A stretch of DNA of 64,000 nt from Atkinsonella hypoxylon. Lineage: Eukaryota; Ascomycota; Sordariomycetes; Hypocreales; Clavicipitaceae. The notes beneath the pieces are model-generated. The model was given only the letters and a program-made list of their open reading frames with translations. It was not told the DNA's origin and did no database searches. Positions 1 to 13,325 of the stretch are shown in pieces. Where the stretch lies: the NCBI GenBank assembly GCA_000729835.1, contig JFHB01000033.1, forward strand, positions 124,001 through 188,000, given 5' to 3'. The first letter of the stretch is position 1. Each line of letters starts with the position of its first letter. The position numbers and the translations under genes were made by a program.

Positions 1-3000
1 GTGCGGGAAGGACTAAGTGTTCAATCACGCAAGAGAGGCTCGGTAGACCCTGTTTTCGATTGCATAAGTCGGCTGGCCGTCGCGGTTGGGCAAACCCTGA
101 GCAAATATATGGAAGCCCTTCTGGACCCAATCTTTGCTTGTGACCTGACCCCGAAGCTTACCCAAGCTTTGGTAGACATGGCGTTTTACATCCCCCCCGT
201 CAAACCAATCATTCAAGAGAGGTTGTTAGATATGTTGAGCGTCGTGCTTTGCGGTGAGCCTTTCAAGCCACTCGGCGCACCTCAGCCAAACACTCTCACC
301 TCGGTGCCCACCATCGCGAAGGATGTCAAAGACCCTCAAGCATATGAAAATCGACGATCAGAAGTCAAGTTGGCGCTTAACACGCTTGGCAGCTTCGATT
401 TCTCCGGACATATATTAAACGAATTTGTTCGCGACGTGGCAATCAAGTATGTGGACGACGAAGATCCCGAGATTCGTGAAGCTGCGGCTTTAACCTGTTG
501 TCAACTTTATGTGCGAGATCCTATCGTCAATCAAACCAGCTATCATGCTCTTCAAGTCGTGGGCGATGTGATTGAAAAGCTGCTGACTGTAGGCATCTCG
601 GATCCCGAGCCTAACATCAGACGGACTGTTCTCGCCGCGTTGGATGAGCGTTTTGACCGCCATCTGGCAAAGGCTGAAAATATCAGAATACTCTTCTTTG
701 CCCTCAATGACGAGGTTTTTGCTATTCGTGAGGTTGCCATTTCCATTATTGGCCGTCTGGCAAGATATAATCCGGCATACGTCATCCCATCTCTAAGAAA
801 GACCCTAATTCAAATGCTTACGGAGCTGGAATTCTCGGAAGTGGCGCGAAACAAGGAGGAAAGCGCCAAGCTGTTGAGTCTATTAGTTCAGAATGCTCAG
901 AGTCTGATAAAACCATACGTCGAGCCTATGATTTCGGTTTTACTACCAAAAGCAAGTGATCCCAGTCCAACAGTTGCCGCCACGATTCTCAAAGCACTGG
1001 GAGACCTCGCGACAGTCGGCGGTGAAGACATGTTGCCTTACAAAGACCGTCTGATGCCGCTTATCATCGATGCACTCCAAGATCAGTCTTCTAATATCAA
1101 GCGGCAGGCGGCACTCAATGCACTGGGTCAGCTTGCTAGTAACTCTGGCTATGTCATCGAACCGTATCTGGAATATCCTCAGCTACTGAAGATCCTGCAA
1201 GGCATCATTCGAACAGAAGATCAGAGAGGTCCGCTACGTCAAGAAACCGTCAAACTGATGGGCATTCTAGGAGCTCTAGACCCTTACAAGCACCAGGTGA
1301 GTAAGCACCGCAGACATCATCCATGCCCAAAGAAACAAACTTACCAATGAGTTGCGGGGGAAACAGCAAGTTGAAGAGAGAACGCCTAAGACGCAGCACC
1401 GAGCTGAGACAAACCAAATGACTGACATCTCTCTCATGATGACGGGGTTTACGCCGTCCAATAAAGAATATTTCCCGACTGTTGTTATTAACGCCTTGCT
1501 TCAGATTCTGAAGGATTCCTCACTTGCACAACACCATGCTGCTGTCATCGAAGCCATCATGAATATTTTCAGAACTCTAGGTTTGGAATGTGTCTCATTT
1601 CTTGACAGAATCATTCCTGCGTTTTTGCATGTGATTCGATCGTCTGCCTCTACACGGTTGGAATCATACTTCAATCAACTTGCCACATTGGTCAGTATTG
1701 TGCGTCAGCACATCCGGTCCTATCTTCCCGCGATAATCGAAATCCTTCAGCAGTACTGGGACACCTCTGCATCATTACAGACCACCATCTTATCCTTGGT
1801 AGAAGCGATCTCGCGATCATTAGAAGGAGAATTCAAAGTCTACTTGGCTGCTATTCTTCCCAATATGCTCGGAGTGCTTGACAAGGATTCTTCCGCGAAG
1901 AGAATACCATCTGAACGAGTTCTGCATGCTTTTCTTGTTTTCGGTGCTAGTGCCGAAGAGTATATGCATTTAATGATTCCTGTCATTGTCCGCACGTTCG
2001 AGAAGCAAGGACAGCCCGTCTTTATTAGAAAGCATGCGATTGACACCATCGGCAAAATTTCCCGGCAAGTTAACCTTAATGACTATGCTGCAAAAATAAT
2101 TCACCCACTGTCGAGAGTCCTGGACACCGGTGAGCCTGCACTTCGGGTGGCAGCTCTCGATACTCTCTGTGCCTTGATACAGCAACTTGGAAAGGATTAT
2201 GTTCACTTTATGGGCACTGTAAACAAGGTCGTAAATCAACATCAAATCCAACATCAGAACTACGAGCTTCTTGTAAGTAAGCTGCAAAAGGGCGAGGTTC
2301 TCCCGCAGGACCTTACTTCAGAGTCAAAATTTGCCGACATTACGGATGAAACCCCATTTGCAGATCTTGGCACTAAAAAACTCGAGATGAATGCAATCCA
2401 TCTGAAAGCAGTATGGGATACACGAGGCAAATCCACCAAGGAAGATTGGCAAGAGTGGCTGCGCAGATTCAGTACAACGCTATTGACAGAGTCGCCGAAT
2501 CATGCTCTTCGTGCTTGCGCAAGCTTAGCGAGTGTCTACTTACCACTAGCACGCGAACTTTTCAACTCGGCTTTTGTGTCTTGTTGGAGTGAACTGTACG
2601 AGCAATTTCAGGACGAGCTCATACAAAACATTGAAAGTGCCATCAAGTCAGAAAATGTTCCACCGGACCTGTTGGGTTTGTTGTTGAATCTCGCCGAATT
2701 TATGGAACATGATGATAAGGCCCTTCCTATTGATATTAGAGTTCTCGGACGAGAAGCGGCAAGATGTCATGCTTACGCCAAAGCGCTCCACTACAAGGAG
2801 CTCGAGTTTCTGCAAGATCAGAGCAGCGGTGCAGTTGAGGCCCTTATCGTCATCAACAACGAATTGCAGCAGTCCGATGCAGCCATTGGGATTCTGAGGA
2901 AGGCACAGTTGTACAAAGAAGGCATTCAGCTTCGTGAGACATGGTTTGAGAAGCTGGAACGATGGGAGGAAGCCTTGGCATTCTATAACAAACGTGAACG

Positions 3001-6000
3001 CGAGATGCCTGCCGATCAACCAACGCCTATTGAGATTGTCATGGGTAAAATGCGATGCTTGCACGCCCTTGGAGAATGGGATGCGCTCGCCAATCTCACC
3101 GGCAGTACCTGGGCCAACTCTGCGCCTGAGGTGCAACGAATGATTGCACCTCTCGCCACAGCCGCAGCATGGGGTCAAAATAAATGGGATCACATGGACA
3201 ACTACCTGTCGTCCCTCAAACGCCACTCCCCTGACAGATCATTTTTTGGTGCGATTCTTGCCATTCATAGAAATCAGTTTCGGGAAGCTGTCACCTGCAT
3301 TGAGCAGGCTCGTGAAGGTCTTGACACAGAGTTGAGCGCCCTGGTGAGCGAGTCTTACAATAGAGCGTATCAAGTTGTCGTGCGAGTTCAGATGCTGGCA
3401 GAACTCGAGGAACTCATCGTCTACAAGCAATGTGATGAAAAGAAACAAGCAACAATGCGCAAGACGTGGGAGACCAGATTACAGGGATGTCAGCGCAACG
3501 TTGAGGTTTGGCACAGAATGCTTCGCCTCAGGGCTTTGGTTATCTCGCCGGCAGAGAACATGCGCATGTGGATCAAGTTTGCCAGCCTTTGCCGTAAATC
3601 TGGGCGCATGGGTCTCGCTGAAAAGTCCCTGAAGCAACTCATAGGCAGCGATGCACCGTTGGAGATGATGATTCCATACTGGCCGGAGAGTAGAAGCGAA
3701 CGATCAGGCTCCACGCCCCCAAGAATCATACCCGCGCAGGTGATCTACGCCATGTTGAGGTTTGAGTGGGAACTCGGCCAGCAGCCATCGACGCGTCAAG
3801 ACGGCATATCTGAACGAACCCTCTACTGCCTCCAGAGATTTACCACTGATACTGCCCATCGGCTGGACGTTGCTAAAGCACATCTTGCAGCACAGGCAGG
3901 CGGGAACGAAGCGAACCTCCCTACTGATTACGGGTTCCAAGCCCAAATTGACCCGTCTCTGATGAGCCCTCAGACCCAGCGAGCTTTGTATGACCAGACC
4001 GTTTTACTGGCGAAATGCTACTTGCGCCAGGGAGAATGGCTTATCGCTCTGAATAAGGATGATTGGCAGCACACGCGAGTGCAAGAGATCCTGAACTCGT
4101 ACTCCCAGGCCACAAAGTATAACCCGAGATGGTATAAGGCTTGGCACGCCTGGGCTTTGGCAAATTTCGAGATTGTGCAAACCCTTTCTGCCAGGAACGA
4201 AAACCAAATGACGAGAGCTGACCAGACGGTGTTGATAGAGCACGTTGTACCCGCCATTCAAGGCTTCTTCAAATCTATTGCCCTTTCCGCTGGAAGCTCC
4301 CTTCAGGACACTCTTCGTCTGCTTACTTTATGGTTCGCACATGGTGGAAGCTCTGATGTAAACTCTGCGGTGTTGGATGGCATCGCCAATGTCTCCGTGG
4401 ACACTTGGCTTGAGGTCATTCCCCAGCTAATTGCTAGAATAAACCAGCCTAATAAGCGTGTCCAGCAAGCAGTACAAAACCTTTTGGCCGACGTTGGCAG
4501 AGCTCACCCTCAGGCATTGGTGTATTCGCTGACGGTCGCCATGAAGTCGTGGCAGAACACAAAACGATTCAGGTCCGCCGCACAAATTATGGATAGCATG
4601 CGCCAACACAGTGCAAACTTGGTGGCACAAGCTGATGTTGTCAGCCATGAGCTCATCCGTGTCGCTGTGCTTTGGCACGAACTTTGGCACGAGGGCCTAG
4701 AAGAAGCGTCCCGCCTCTACTTTGGTGATAATGATATTAAAGGCATGTTTGCCACACTAGAGCCCCTCCACGGACTGCTGGAGCGCGGCCCAGAAACGCT
4801 GCGCGAGATCTCCTTTGCGCAAGCCTTCGGCCGAGATCTGAAGGAGGCGCAAGAGTGGTGCCACCAGTATGAAAGTTCTAAAGACATGAACGACTTGAAT
4901 CAGGCCTGGGATCTCTATTACCAAGTGTTTCGAAGAATCACTAGGCAGTTGCCTCAAGTTACCAGTGTCGAGCTCACATATTGCTCCCCGAAGCTGCTTA
5001 ACTCCAAAGACCTCGATCTCGCCGTACCAGGAACCTATCGAAGCGGCCAGCCGGTCGTCCGAATCATGTCCTTCGACACAACGCTTACAGTCATCAACTC
5101 GAAACAAAGACCAAGAAAGCTTATCTGTCATGGCAGCGACGGTGTATCATATACGTTCCTTCTTAAGGGACATGAGGATATTCGACAAGACGAACGAGTC
5201 ATGCAACTTTTTGGATTATGTAACACTCTCCTCGCCAATGACTCGGAGTGCTATAAGCGACATCTCAATATTCAGCGCTACCCGATTATCCCACTTTCGC
5301 AAAACTCCGGGCTTTTTGGTTGGGTACCGAATAGTGACACGCTTCATATACTTATTCGGGAATATCGTGAAAGTCGCAAGATCCTCCTTAATATTGAACA
5401 CCGCATCATGTTACAAATGGCTCCGGACTACGACAACCTCACGTTGATGCAAAAAGTGGAGGTATTTGGCTACGCGTTGGATAATACAACCGGCCAAGAT
5501 CTATATCGGGTGCTCTGGCTCAAGTCCAAATCGTCAGAGGCTTGGCTGGAGCGGCGAACCAACTATACTCGGTCATTGGGTGTGATGTCCATGGTAGGAT
5601 ATATTCTCGGTCTTGGTGACAGGCATCCATCGAACTTGATGCTTGATCGTATCACTGGGAAGATCATCCATATCGATTTTGGTGACTGCTTTGAGATCGC
5701 GATGAAGCGAGAGAAGTATCCCGAACGCGTACCATTCCGACTCACTCGCATGTTAACGTACGCAATGGAAGTCAGCAACATTGAAGGTAGTTTCCGCATT
5801 ACGTGCGAGCAGGTCATGCGGGTGTTGCGTGAAAACAAAGAAAGTGTCATGGCCGTTTTGGAAGCGGTAAGTGCTTGCAGTCTGCTCGGGTCAAATTTGG
5901 GCAACATTAACTGATACTTGGCCATAGTTCATTCACGATCCTCTTCTCACGTGGCGATTGACAAAACCACCATCGCCAGCTGGGCCAAACTTCCAATCGG

Positions 6001-6371
6001 AACGCGAGGCAGAACTTGTAGGGCCAGGTGCTGCACATGCCCGCCGACACTCTATTCTGGACCTCGATGTTGCGCCATCACAATTGCTTGCTAATTGCGA
6101 ACCCTCTGCTCCTCCTACTTCTAGGTCAAGAGCGCGCACAAACAGCTCGGCGGCGCCAGATGGTAATGCCATGAATGGTGCTCAAGAGGCAGAGAGTCAG
6201 AATGCTCGAGCATTAGAGGTACTGGACCGTGTGCAGCAGAAGCTCACGGGACGAGACTTCAAGAACAATGAAGAGCTCGATGTCATAATGCAGGTTAACA
6301 AACTGATTGTGGAAGCGACGAAGCTCGAGAACTTGTGCCAACACTACATTGGTTGGTGTAGTTTCTGGTAA
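1..6371 (+). CDS. tor: TOR serine/threonine kinase (PIKK family), 5'-partial
   Basis: Central growth kinase of TORC1/TORC2. The N-terminus lies outside the window; 2079 residues are visible of a family norm near 2400. Three exons are inferred: <1-1296, 1367-5866 and 5928-6371, with introns of 70 and 61 bp that keep frame. HEAT-type helices fill the first ~900 visible residues, followed by the FAT region. The FRB domain is at about residues 1526-1620 (LWHELWHEGLEEASRLYFG), and its Ser in EEASR is the rapamycin-FKBP12 contact known from yeast and mammalian TOR, so rapamycin sensitivity is predicted. The kinase has GHEDIRQDERVMQLFGL, catalytic GLGDRHPSN (near residue 1846) and HIDFGD. A Ser/Ala-rich linker follows, and the protein ends in the diagnostic FATC tail HYIGWCSFW. 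The gene is convergent with the MFS gene downstream. Confidence 0.97.
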
Positions 6372-6724
6372 GCACGCTGCCCGCCTGTCGTGGATGGTTG
6401 TGACGGGCGGCAGCATGCTTTCACACGGTATGCCTTTGATAATATTGTGGGACACGAAAGGACGGAGCTTGAAGGAATGAAGGACCTAATGCTTAGGGAG
6501 GGACTATATTATACAACACTTGTGTGATTTCTTGCCTTACACTGGAACTAAAGCAATTTTTACCCATTCTGGCATTCATGATACCATGGCTGATGGTCCG
6601 TGTTACTAGCTCCCTTGCTTCGCGACCGCTGGACTCTCTTTCACGTGGTATATAGAAGATAACGATTATACTGATGTTAAATATACCTTGGCCGATTGAG
6701 AATCTTTATACTCTTTGTTCATCG
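6372..6724. other. Convergent intergenic spacer
   Basis: Space between the TOR stop and the stop of the opposing MFS gene. It should hold both 3' UTRs. No coding signal is seen. Confidence 0.7.
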
Positions 6725-8831
6725 TCATGGACTGGTCAGGATGCGGACGTGACATGATAACAAGGGCCCATGCTCATCCACCTCTGTAGATTGTGCGTCA
6801 GAATCCTCCGCCTGTTCCGCTGCCACCCCGTCCAAACGATCATTGGCATGTCCATCATCGACCTTGCCAAATAAACCATCCATGTCTTCCAAAGCTCGCC
6901 CCTTCGTCTCGGGATAAAGGAACCAGATGAGCTGGAGGTATACACGTCAGTTAAATTCGCGCATCACTAATACTAGATGAAGTCAAAGACGATTGGGGAT
7001 AGGAGTCGGTTCTTACCGGAACGCAGATGAAGTTGACGAGCATGAAAAAGAAGTATATCCTGCTGCCGAAGTGCGCGTTGCCAATAGGCCAGATCTGAGA
7101 CACAAGAATGCTGCCAATGGAGCCCCCAGAGGCAGCGAAGTTGATGCCCCGTGCTCGTACGGAAGTGGGGAAGATCTGGAAGTGCGAAGTGTCAGAATGT
7201 TGGATTGTTGGATCGTTGGATTGCATGATGCGGGAGAGAAGGCGGATTTATGAATAGAAAGTCCTGTGCCGAGGCCAGCTTACTTCGGAGCTATACACCC
7301 ATGCCGCGGGCCCTAGACCAAGGCTGTATCCCATAGCGTAGATAAAGATGAAGGCGATGCAGAACGCGTCGGCGACTCTGTTCTTGTTATCGGGATATAT
7401 AACCGGTAAGAAACCATTGACCTGTGTTTAATTTGAAATTTTGAAAAAAAAAGAAAAAAAGATTTTTCCACAAATCAGCAATTGCCAGTTTTGACGTGCT
7501 TTTTTTCAACAAGACGATGAAATGAAACTATCAGCAGCGTCCTTACCATCATGGCAACGCCCATGATCGTGCTACCTGCAGTCAAGCACGCTCTCCTACC
7601 AAACCGGTCAATCACCCACATCTCGATAATCGTCATGCCTATCTTCGCCGTCATTTCCACCGCCCCTGCCATGAGAGCCAATCTGTACTCGAGACCAAGC
7701 GCCTTGAGCAGTGTCGGCAGGTAGTACTTCATGGCGGCGGCCCCGCACATCTGGGCCATGAACTGGAGGAGGAACGCGCGCCAGAGACGGGCGAAGAGGC
7801 TGGGCTCGCGGAAGAGCGAGAGCGACAGGGACAGGAAGGTCTCGTGCGACGGGCGCTGAGACTCGACGGCGGCAGAGATGGCGTGCAGCTCGTGCGCGAC
7901 GAGGTCAGGAGGCATGGTGCCTTCGCGGAGAGAGCGGAGGACGCGCGATGCGCGCTCGGTCTGGCCCTTTTGGATGAGCCATCGGGGACTAATGCGCATG
8001 CGTGAGCTGGCATGGACACACGGAGCAAAGCACGGATGAGGCTCTTACGAGTCGGGCAGAAACGGCAGTCCGGCCATGAAGAGCGTCGCGGGAACGAGCT
8101 GCATGAGGAGGGAAACCCGCCATCCCCAGTATGTCCCCGTGTGCGATGTCCAAAAGGTCATGCCGTACCCGAGCCTGCAAAAAGTCAGCAACGCAATGTC
8201 TACAAGAGCGCCCGGCCATCATAACGGAGCGTTCAAAACTCACCAAAGACCAGCAGCCAGTCCCGCAACAAAGCCAACGTGGTTCATCGTAACAAACTTG
8301 CCCCGTTCCTTCGCCGGCGACACCTCACTGTCTTTCCCCCATCAGCACTGCCCTCTCGCGCGCCCCCTCCCCCCTCACAAGAAAAAAAAAAGCAGCAAAA
8401 AAAAAAAAAAGTCACCTCTGATACAAGGGCACACTGGTGCTCACCACGCCCGCGCCCACGCCGCAGACCAGCCTCCCGCAGACCATGGCGCCGAGCGCCG
8501 ACGACCCGTCCGCAGCGGCCATGGACGCGGCGCCCAGGGCGACGAGCACGGTGCCCAGCATGGCGGCATGGCGTCGTCCCAGGTGGTCTGCGAGCGGATG
8601 GGACAGGAGCACGTAGGAGGTGAAGGTGCCGAGGTAGTAGATGCCCGTGATGAGGCCCTTTGTCGAAGGGGCGGGATCGCCAAGCGTAGCTCGCCAGCCT
8701 GGGTGGACGAGGATGGAGGAGAGGACGCCGATGTTGTAGCCCCATATTGAGGCGCCGAGTGCGAGATGGATGCAGAGGGTGTACAGGCGTTGCGTGCCTT
8801 TGGGCAGGGAACGTGTCATTAGGTTGTTCAT
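6725..8831 (-). CDS. MFS sugar-porter family transporter
   Basis: Predicted 12-helix plasma-membrane sugar/H+ transporter of 523 residues. Seven exons are inferred, in transcription order 8831-8416, 8327-8244, 8174-8049, 7988-7547, 7421-7284, 7175-7017 and 6931-6725; total length is divisible by three and every junction has GT/AG ends. Family marks are GYNIGVLSSI in helix 1, the loop 2-3 motif ADHLGRRHAA, GRLVCGVGAGVVSTSVPLYQSE, the PDSPRWLIQKG signature, DRFGRR in loop 8-9 and the exit motif PETKGRALEDMD. I start at the ATG of MNNLMTRSLPKG because the upstream in-frame residues are low-complexity Thr/His/Pro. The intron between exons 1 and 2 contains T-rich homopolymers. The C-terminal tail is acidic. 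The substrate cannot be read from the sequence. Confidence 0.88.
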
Positions 8832-8978
8832 TGTGCGATTGCGGGCGGTTTGCGCATGGATGGAAATTGTTGGTCTTGACGTGTGCGTGTGTGGTGTGTG
8901 TGTGTGTGGTGTGGCCGGGCGGGGTGGTTTGAACGACGAGACGAGATGGCAGATATTGGTGCACATGGCGTTAGATGT

Positions 8979-9010
<32 letters not shown>

Positions 9011-9312
9011 CCTAGTTTTTTAGTATTTTTGATTCCCTGCAGAGTCCACGTCGGTCTGCAACGACAACATAATATGCGTCAAGGCGATCCGGATCTGCTG
9101 CGGCCGTGATTCCACGAGCCATGCCGGCGGTACAAGTTCACCTCAAACCTCCAAGCAGAGCAGACAATATCAACCGTCGTTTCTCTAAGCTACCCCTAAT
9201 GCTTTTTTTCTCCCGTGCCCTCCACTCTATGCAAAGTCTATTCTCGTCTCACCCTCCGTCCTGTCTTGCTAATCATACAGTCTACCCCAGCGTTGTTGGC
9301 GTCTATCTACAT
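8832..9312. other. Intergenic spacer with GT repeat and T29 tract
   Basis: Upstream of the MFS gene and downstream of the glucosidase II beta gene. It holds a TG-rich microsatellite at about 8880-8925 and an uninterrupted run of 29 T at 8982-9010. No coding signal is seen. Confidence 0.7.
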
Positions 9313-11167
9313 CTACAGCTCGTCTCTCTTGCCCTGCTGCGCCGCCTCAGCACCATCGCATGCGGCCGGGGTGCCGACTTCCATCTTGTACACGCACTTC
9401 TCGGCCTCGCTCACACGCCAGAGCTCCTCCTTGTCGGCGCACCCAAGCCAGACGTCGGTGCTCCGTCGAGGCCCGTTCCAGCACTGCTGGCCATCTTCAT
9501 ACTTGAGAACAATGCGTTCGCCCCTGCCCAGGCTTTTCCCATCCAGCCGCTCCCCCTCGTCGGCCATTTGGCGCTCGATGCGTACAAAGTTGCCCATGTT
9601 CGTGTGGCCGTGCCCCTTTTTGGATTTCTGCATCGTCTTGTCCATGTAGCACAGCTCATATTCGTATTCTCCGGCGTCAACACTGACGCACTTGCCCTTG
9701 ATGGCACGGAAAATGTCCGACCGTCCATAGTCCTTCTCCAGGTCCTCCACCTCATTGTCGTGATCGCGCGTCTTGTCGCCCAGCTCTCGCTCGGCTGCTT
9801 CAACGGCCTCGCGGGCCGCCTTGACCAGCTGCGATTCTGACCCGCCCCCGGTGTTGTCTGCCAGAATGCCGCTCTGAATAAGCCACAGCTTGAGCGACGT
9901 CAGCTTGTCATGAACAAGTCCGCGCAGAAATCCTGGCAAGTACGCCTCGAAGTCGTACACTATGTTCAACAAAGTCAACACTCTTGAACGTGGAAAGGAT
10001 GCACGACAGATGGAACATGTCATGACTCCACTTACAGACATCCGTGTCTGAGCCTTCCTCTCCACTTTCGAATTCGGCCCAGTTGACGCCGCTGTTCTCG
10101 CCATCTTCCTTGAGAACAGCCTCGATGTCTGCGTCGGCACCGACATCGCGGACAATGTCTGCCTCCCTGGCGGAGTAGTCCTCGTATGCTTTGACTGCCG
10201 ACTTGACACCTTCGTCGTTAAAGTTGGGGTTATACTCCACCTTGAATTTGTTGAGAATATTCTCCAACTCTTGCACTCTGGACTTCAAGTTGTGCCGCTC
10301 CTCAGCGACTCGATCTAGAGTCGTGCGCAGCTCATTCACCCGGGCTTTGGCAACACCAATCAAAATGCCAAGCTTGCCTCCAGCCGCCTGGCTCTTTACC
10401 ACGCGGCTCTTGTCGTGGAGTTGTGCAGCAGCATGCTTCTTTTGCAAGTCTGCCTTCTTTGCATCTAGCGCCTTGATTTCTGACTTCAATTGAGCAATGT
10501 TGGCCTCGGCTCTTCGCCGCAGCTCTTGGGCTTCGCTAAGCATGGCATTCTTCTGCTTCGCCGCCCGCTCCATCCTTTGCTTCTTCTCCATGGCAAGTTT
10601 CTGGTGTTTCTTGCCGATTTCAACGCATCGATTTTCGCATTTGACGCCGCCGACGTGACTGTACTCTTCAGTTCCGTCGCAGCAAAGGTCGTGATCGCAC
10701 ATGCCATCGTTGACGTAGACAAAGGGCACGTATGATCCGATATGCCCCTTGTTCTCGCACCAGAATCCAGGCAATGCGAGCTTTGCGGTACTCGAAACGA
10801 CTCCAGATCCTGGTAAGGGTTGGTCAGGAGACAGAGGGTCGATGTAGGCGCATGCCGCTGTACCGGGCTCGTCCGAGCCGTCGGGACAATCGCAGGTGTT
10901 GTCGTTGACTCGGTCGAAGCTCAGCTTGATGGAAGGGTCCGAGATGCATTTGAATTCGGTTCCTTCTTGGTAGTGAGAGGCATCTGCGAGGATCAGATTA
11001 AGTAATTGAGTCTATGTGCAAGACAGGTGGACAAGTTGGCGGCAACAGTATAACTTACACTCTGGGCCAACACCGCGCGGCAAGCTGCTACTAACACCGT
11101 GCGGCAGGCTGCCAGCGGTGAAGGAGGAAAGGGCGCCCAAGAGCAGCAGAGAGCGCGGTTGCTGCAT
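9313..11167 (-). CDS. GTB1: Glucosidase II beta subunit (PRKCSH-like), ER
   Basis: Regulatory subunit that binds N-glycan mannose and keeps the catalytic alpha subunit of glucosidase II in the ER lumen, where the enzyme trims glucoses from N-glycans. Three exons (11167-11059, 10983-10036, 9959-9313) give 567 residues; introns are 75 and 76 bp. The chain starts with a signal peptide (MQQPRSLLLLGALSSFTAG). Two LDL-receptor-A-like Cys clusters follow (NDNTCDCPDGSDEPGT and NDGMCDHDLCCDGTEEY), then a long Lys/Glu/Ala coiled coil, an acidic stretch and a C-terminal MRH domain with the conserved Cys, Arg, Glu and Tyr positions (CYMDKTMQ, QQCWNGPRRST, EKCVYKMEVGTPAAC). It ends in RDEL, an ER-retrieval signal; HDEL is commoner in fungi. 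The start lies 456 bp from a divergent gene. Confidence 0.95.
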
Positions 11168-11623
11168 GATGAGCTCTGTCGAGGTGATGAAGGACAGTTG
11201 ACGGCGGTAGAGGTGGAGAGCACGATGCAGCGTGTTGAATCTGAACACGGTGACCGATGAATTGGTCTGGGAATTGGAACCCGGGACCCGGGACCCCAGA
11301 CTGGAGCTTGGAGCAAGCTTGGACCACGGGCCATTAGGTACACAGTACATGCAGATTCCCAAAGGAGGGGGAGGGGGGAATCAACCACAGCAAAGAGCCA
11401 AAGAGAAAGGGGAAACGGAGGAAAAAAAAAAAAATTTTGCTTCCCCATCATCCATCCGTTCTACATTTGAATCAGGCCCTGGCCAATGACCACAGATCAA
11501 AACAAATGGCATCACAAATCGAAACTTAATCGACCCCAAACGCTCTCACCCTCTCCTCGAAACCGTACATGTCTCGCCAGGACGCATCCGCACCCGCATC
11601 GTAAGCCGCAATCCACCGCCGCG
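11168..11623. promoter_or_regulatory. Divergent promoter region
   Basis: 456 bp between the start codons of the glucosidase II beta gene (minus) and the cyclin-D1-binding-protein-like gene (plus). It contains GGGACCCGGGACC-type repeats and an A12 tract followed by TTTT near 11430. No specific factor site is claimed. Confidence 0.45.
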
Positions 11624-12760
11624 ATGCCCTCCGCAAGGGATGCCGCCGCCGACGCCCTAGAGGCACTCGACTCTCTCGTCCAGACCGCTTCAGCGCTCCT
11701 AACGCAACTACAAGCCGTTCTCTCCGAAATCCAAAAGAGCCCAGCCTCAACCGAGTCATCGCTCGACCCATCTATTAACCCCCTGTCCCTCGCCCACGAC
11801 TCCGCCTCCCTGATCCGCGCGCATGGCACTAAGATCTCCCTCCTCATAATCAACGAGCCCTTCACCCCGAGCGCCATCTGCACCGTCCTCCGGGAGCTCA
11901 TCGCAGGCCCCATTCCGGGTCTTGCCTCCTCCGCACAAGCATGTTCATCGAAGCGATACACGGGGGTCGTCCGCCGAGACCTCGCTCGGAGAGCGCAACG
12001 GGTCCTCTCCCAGCTCAACGAGCTCCTTCAGAAGATCCCCCACGATGGGAACGTCCTCTCGGAAAGCGCCAGGACCTCCTTTACGGTTGGCCAAAAGGAC
12101 AGTCTCTCGGCTACAGGACTTCTCTGGTTGGCCTGCGACGAGGTAATCAGCTTGTCGGAGCTTGGAGTCAGCGGCGTCTTTGCCGACAAGGTGGAGCAGT
12201 GGAAGGATATTCTAAGCGATGTGATGGGCGAACTCAGAGAGTGGGGGGATGAAGAGCCCGACGATGAGGACGAAGACGGCATGGTAGAGGAAGATGGTGC
12301 CAATATAAATGACCTATCCGACCAGCTCAACACCACCTCTCTCTCCACCCAAGCCATGCTCGACCAAATCATGAATCCCCAACAAACAATACCCAAGTCC
12401 GACCCAGACAGCATTCGGCCCCGTCTCGAAACAACTCTGCAACGCCTTCGCCTCGTCACCCTCCTGTACCAAGCCCTCATAAAGCGGCGCCTCCTAAAGC
12501 TGCCTTCATTCCCCCAAGACTCGGACATTCCTTCGCGCCTGGATGAAATGGCCAGGGTGCTGGGAAAGCTGCCTGATCGATTTGGCGACCTGGCCTGCGC
12601 ATTCTATGACCTACAGCCCGAGGAGATTGATCAGCTCATGGACCAGTGCTTCTTTGACGCCTTTGCAGCCAGTGAACTGTTTGTGAGGAATTGGCACGAC
12701 GAGACGGATGCGTTTTCGGGTTGGGTGGCCCGATTTCAAGCAGAGGTGAAGAAGGCTTAA
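11624..12760 (+). CDS. Cyclin-D1-binding protein 1-like (GCIP/CCNDBP1 family)
   Basis: Single exon, 378 residues from the ATG of MPSARDAAADALEAL. An in-frame upstream extension of 46 codons (from 11486) is rich in Pro/His/Ser and reads like 5' UTR, so I reject that start. The protein is helical: an N-terminal bundle (DALEALDSLVQTASALLTQLQAVLSE, split here only in description), the stretch ATGLLWLACDEVISLSE typical of the GCIP domain, an acidic linker (EEPDDEDEDGMVEEDG) and a C-terminal helical region ending FVRNWHDETDAFSGWVARF. In animals GCIP binds cyclin D and helix-loop-helix factors. The fungal members are poorly characterised, so only the domain assignment is made. It is divergent from the glucosidase II beta gene. 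Confidence 0.8.
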   Translation: MPSARDAAADALEALDSLVQTASALLTQLQAVLSEIQKSPASTESSLDPSINPLSLAHDSASLIRAHGTKISLLIINEPFTPSAICTVLRELIAGPIPGLASSAQACSSKRYTGVVRRDLARRAQRVLSQLNELLQKIPHDGNVLSESARTSFTVGQKDSLSATGLLWLACDEVISLSELGVSGVFADKVEQWKDILSDVMGELREWGDEEPDDEDEDGMVEEDGANINDLSDQLNTTSLSTQAMLDQIMNPQQTIPKSDPDSIRPRLETTLQRLRLVTLLYQALIKRRLLKLPSFPQDSDIPSRLDEMARVLGKLPDRFGDLACAFYDLQPEEIDQLMDQCFFDAFAASELFVRNWHDETDAFSGWVARFQAEVKKA

Positions 12761-13325
12761 GCGTGCGAGATTGATGGATGCATAGATTCTCTATTTGTTC
12801 AACCAGATACCCTACCACCTGTCGTGGCTTTCTTATCCATCAGATTCTCGTCGATGTCATCAGAATTCGTGGCTTATGGGCCTATTGGCCAAGCACACCA
12901 TCACTTCGCAAACCCCTATTCACAACCAAAAAGTCCGTTCCATCGTACGTAAAATAGATTTAATGCATTATTGACGTCGCATCCAATTCGAACTCGCTTG
13001 GTATCGTTCTGCTCATGCAAACGCCAATACCTCGTCAGTTTCCCATCAACATTAAAAAAAATAAAAAATAAAACGCTCTTACTGTCTACCGACAAATTTA
13101 CACTCCCAACGTTCGCCTCCAAGCTACGTTCATGACTCCCAATTTGAATGCCATCTCATATATGTTCAATTGTATTCGTCTGTCTCCTCCGCCAATAATT
13201 ATCTCTTCTAATTGTCATCAGATTAAGCATAAGATCGTCGTTTAATGACCTCTCAGTGTGATATATCAGCCCGATGTTCGGTAATTTGGGATTGTCCAAG
13301 CTGCTTGGCTTCAGCAGAAGCCACA
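12761..13325. other. Convergent intergenic spacer
   Basis: 3' flanks of the GCIP-like gene and SIP5. It includes an A-rich low-complexity patch near 13052-13072. No coding signal is seen. Confidence 0.65.

Noticed and set aside
11486..11623. N-terminal extension of the GCIP-like protein
   Set aside because: Pro/His/Ser-rich with no family similarity; the second in-frame ATG starts the recognisable helical domain.
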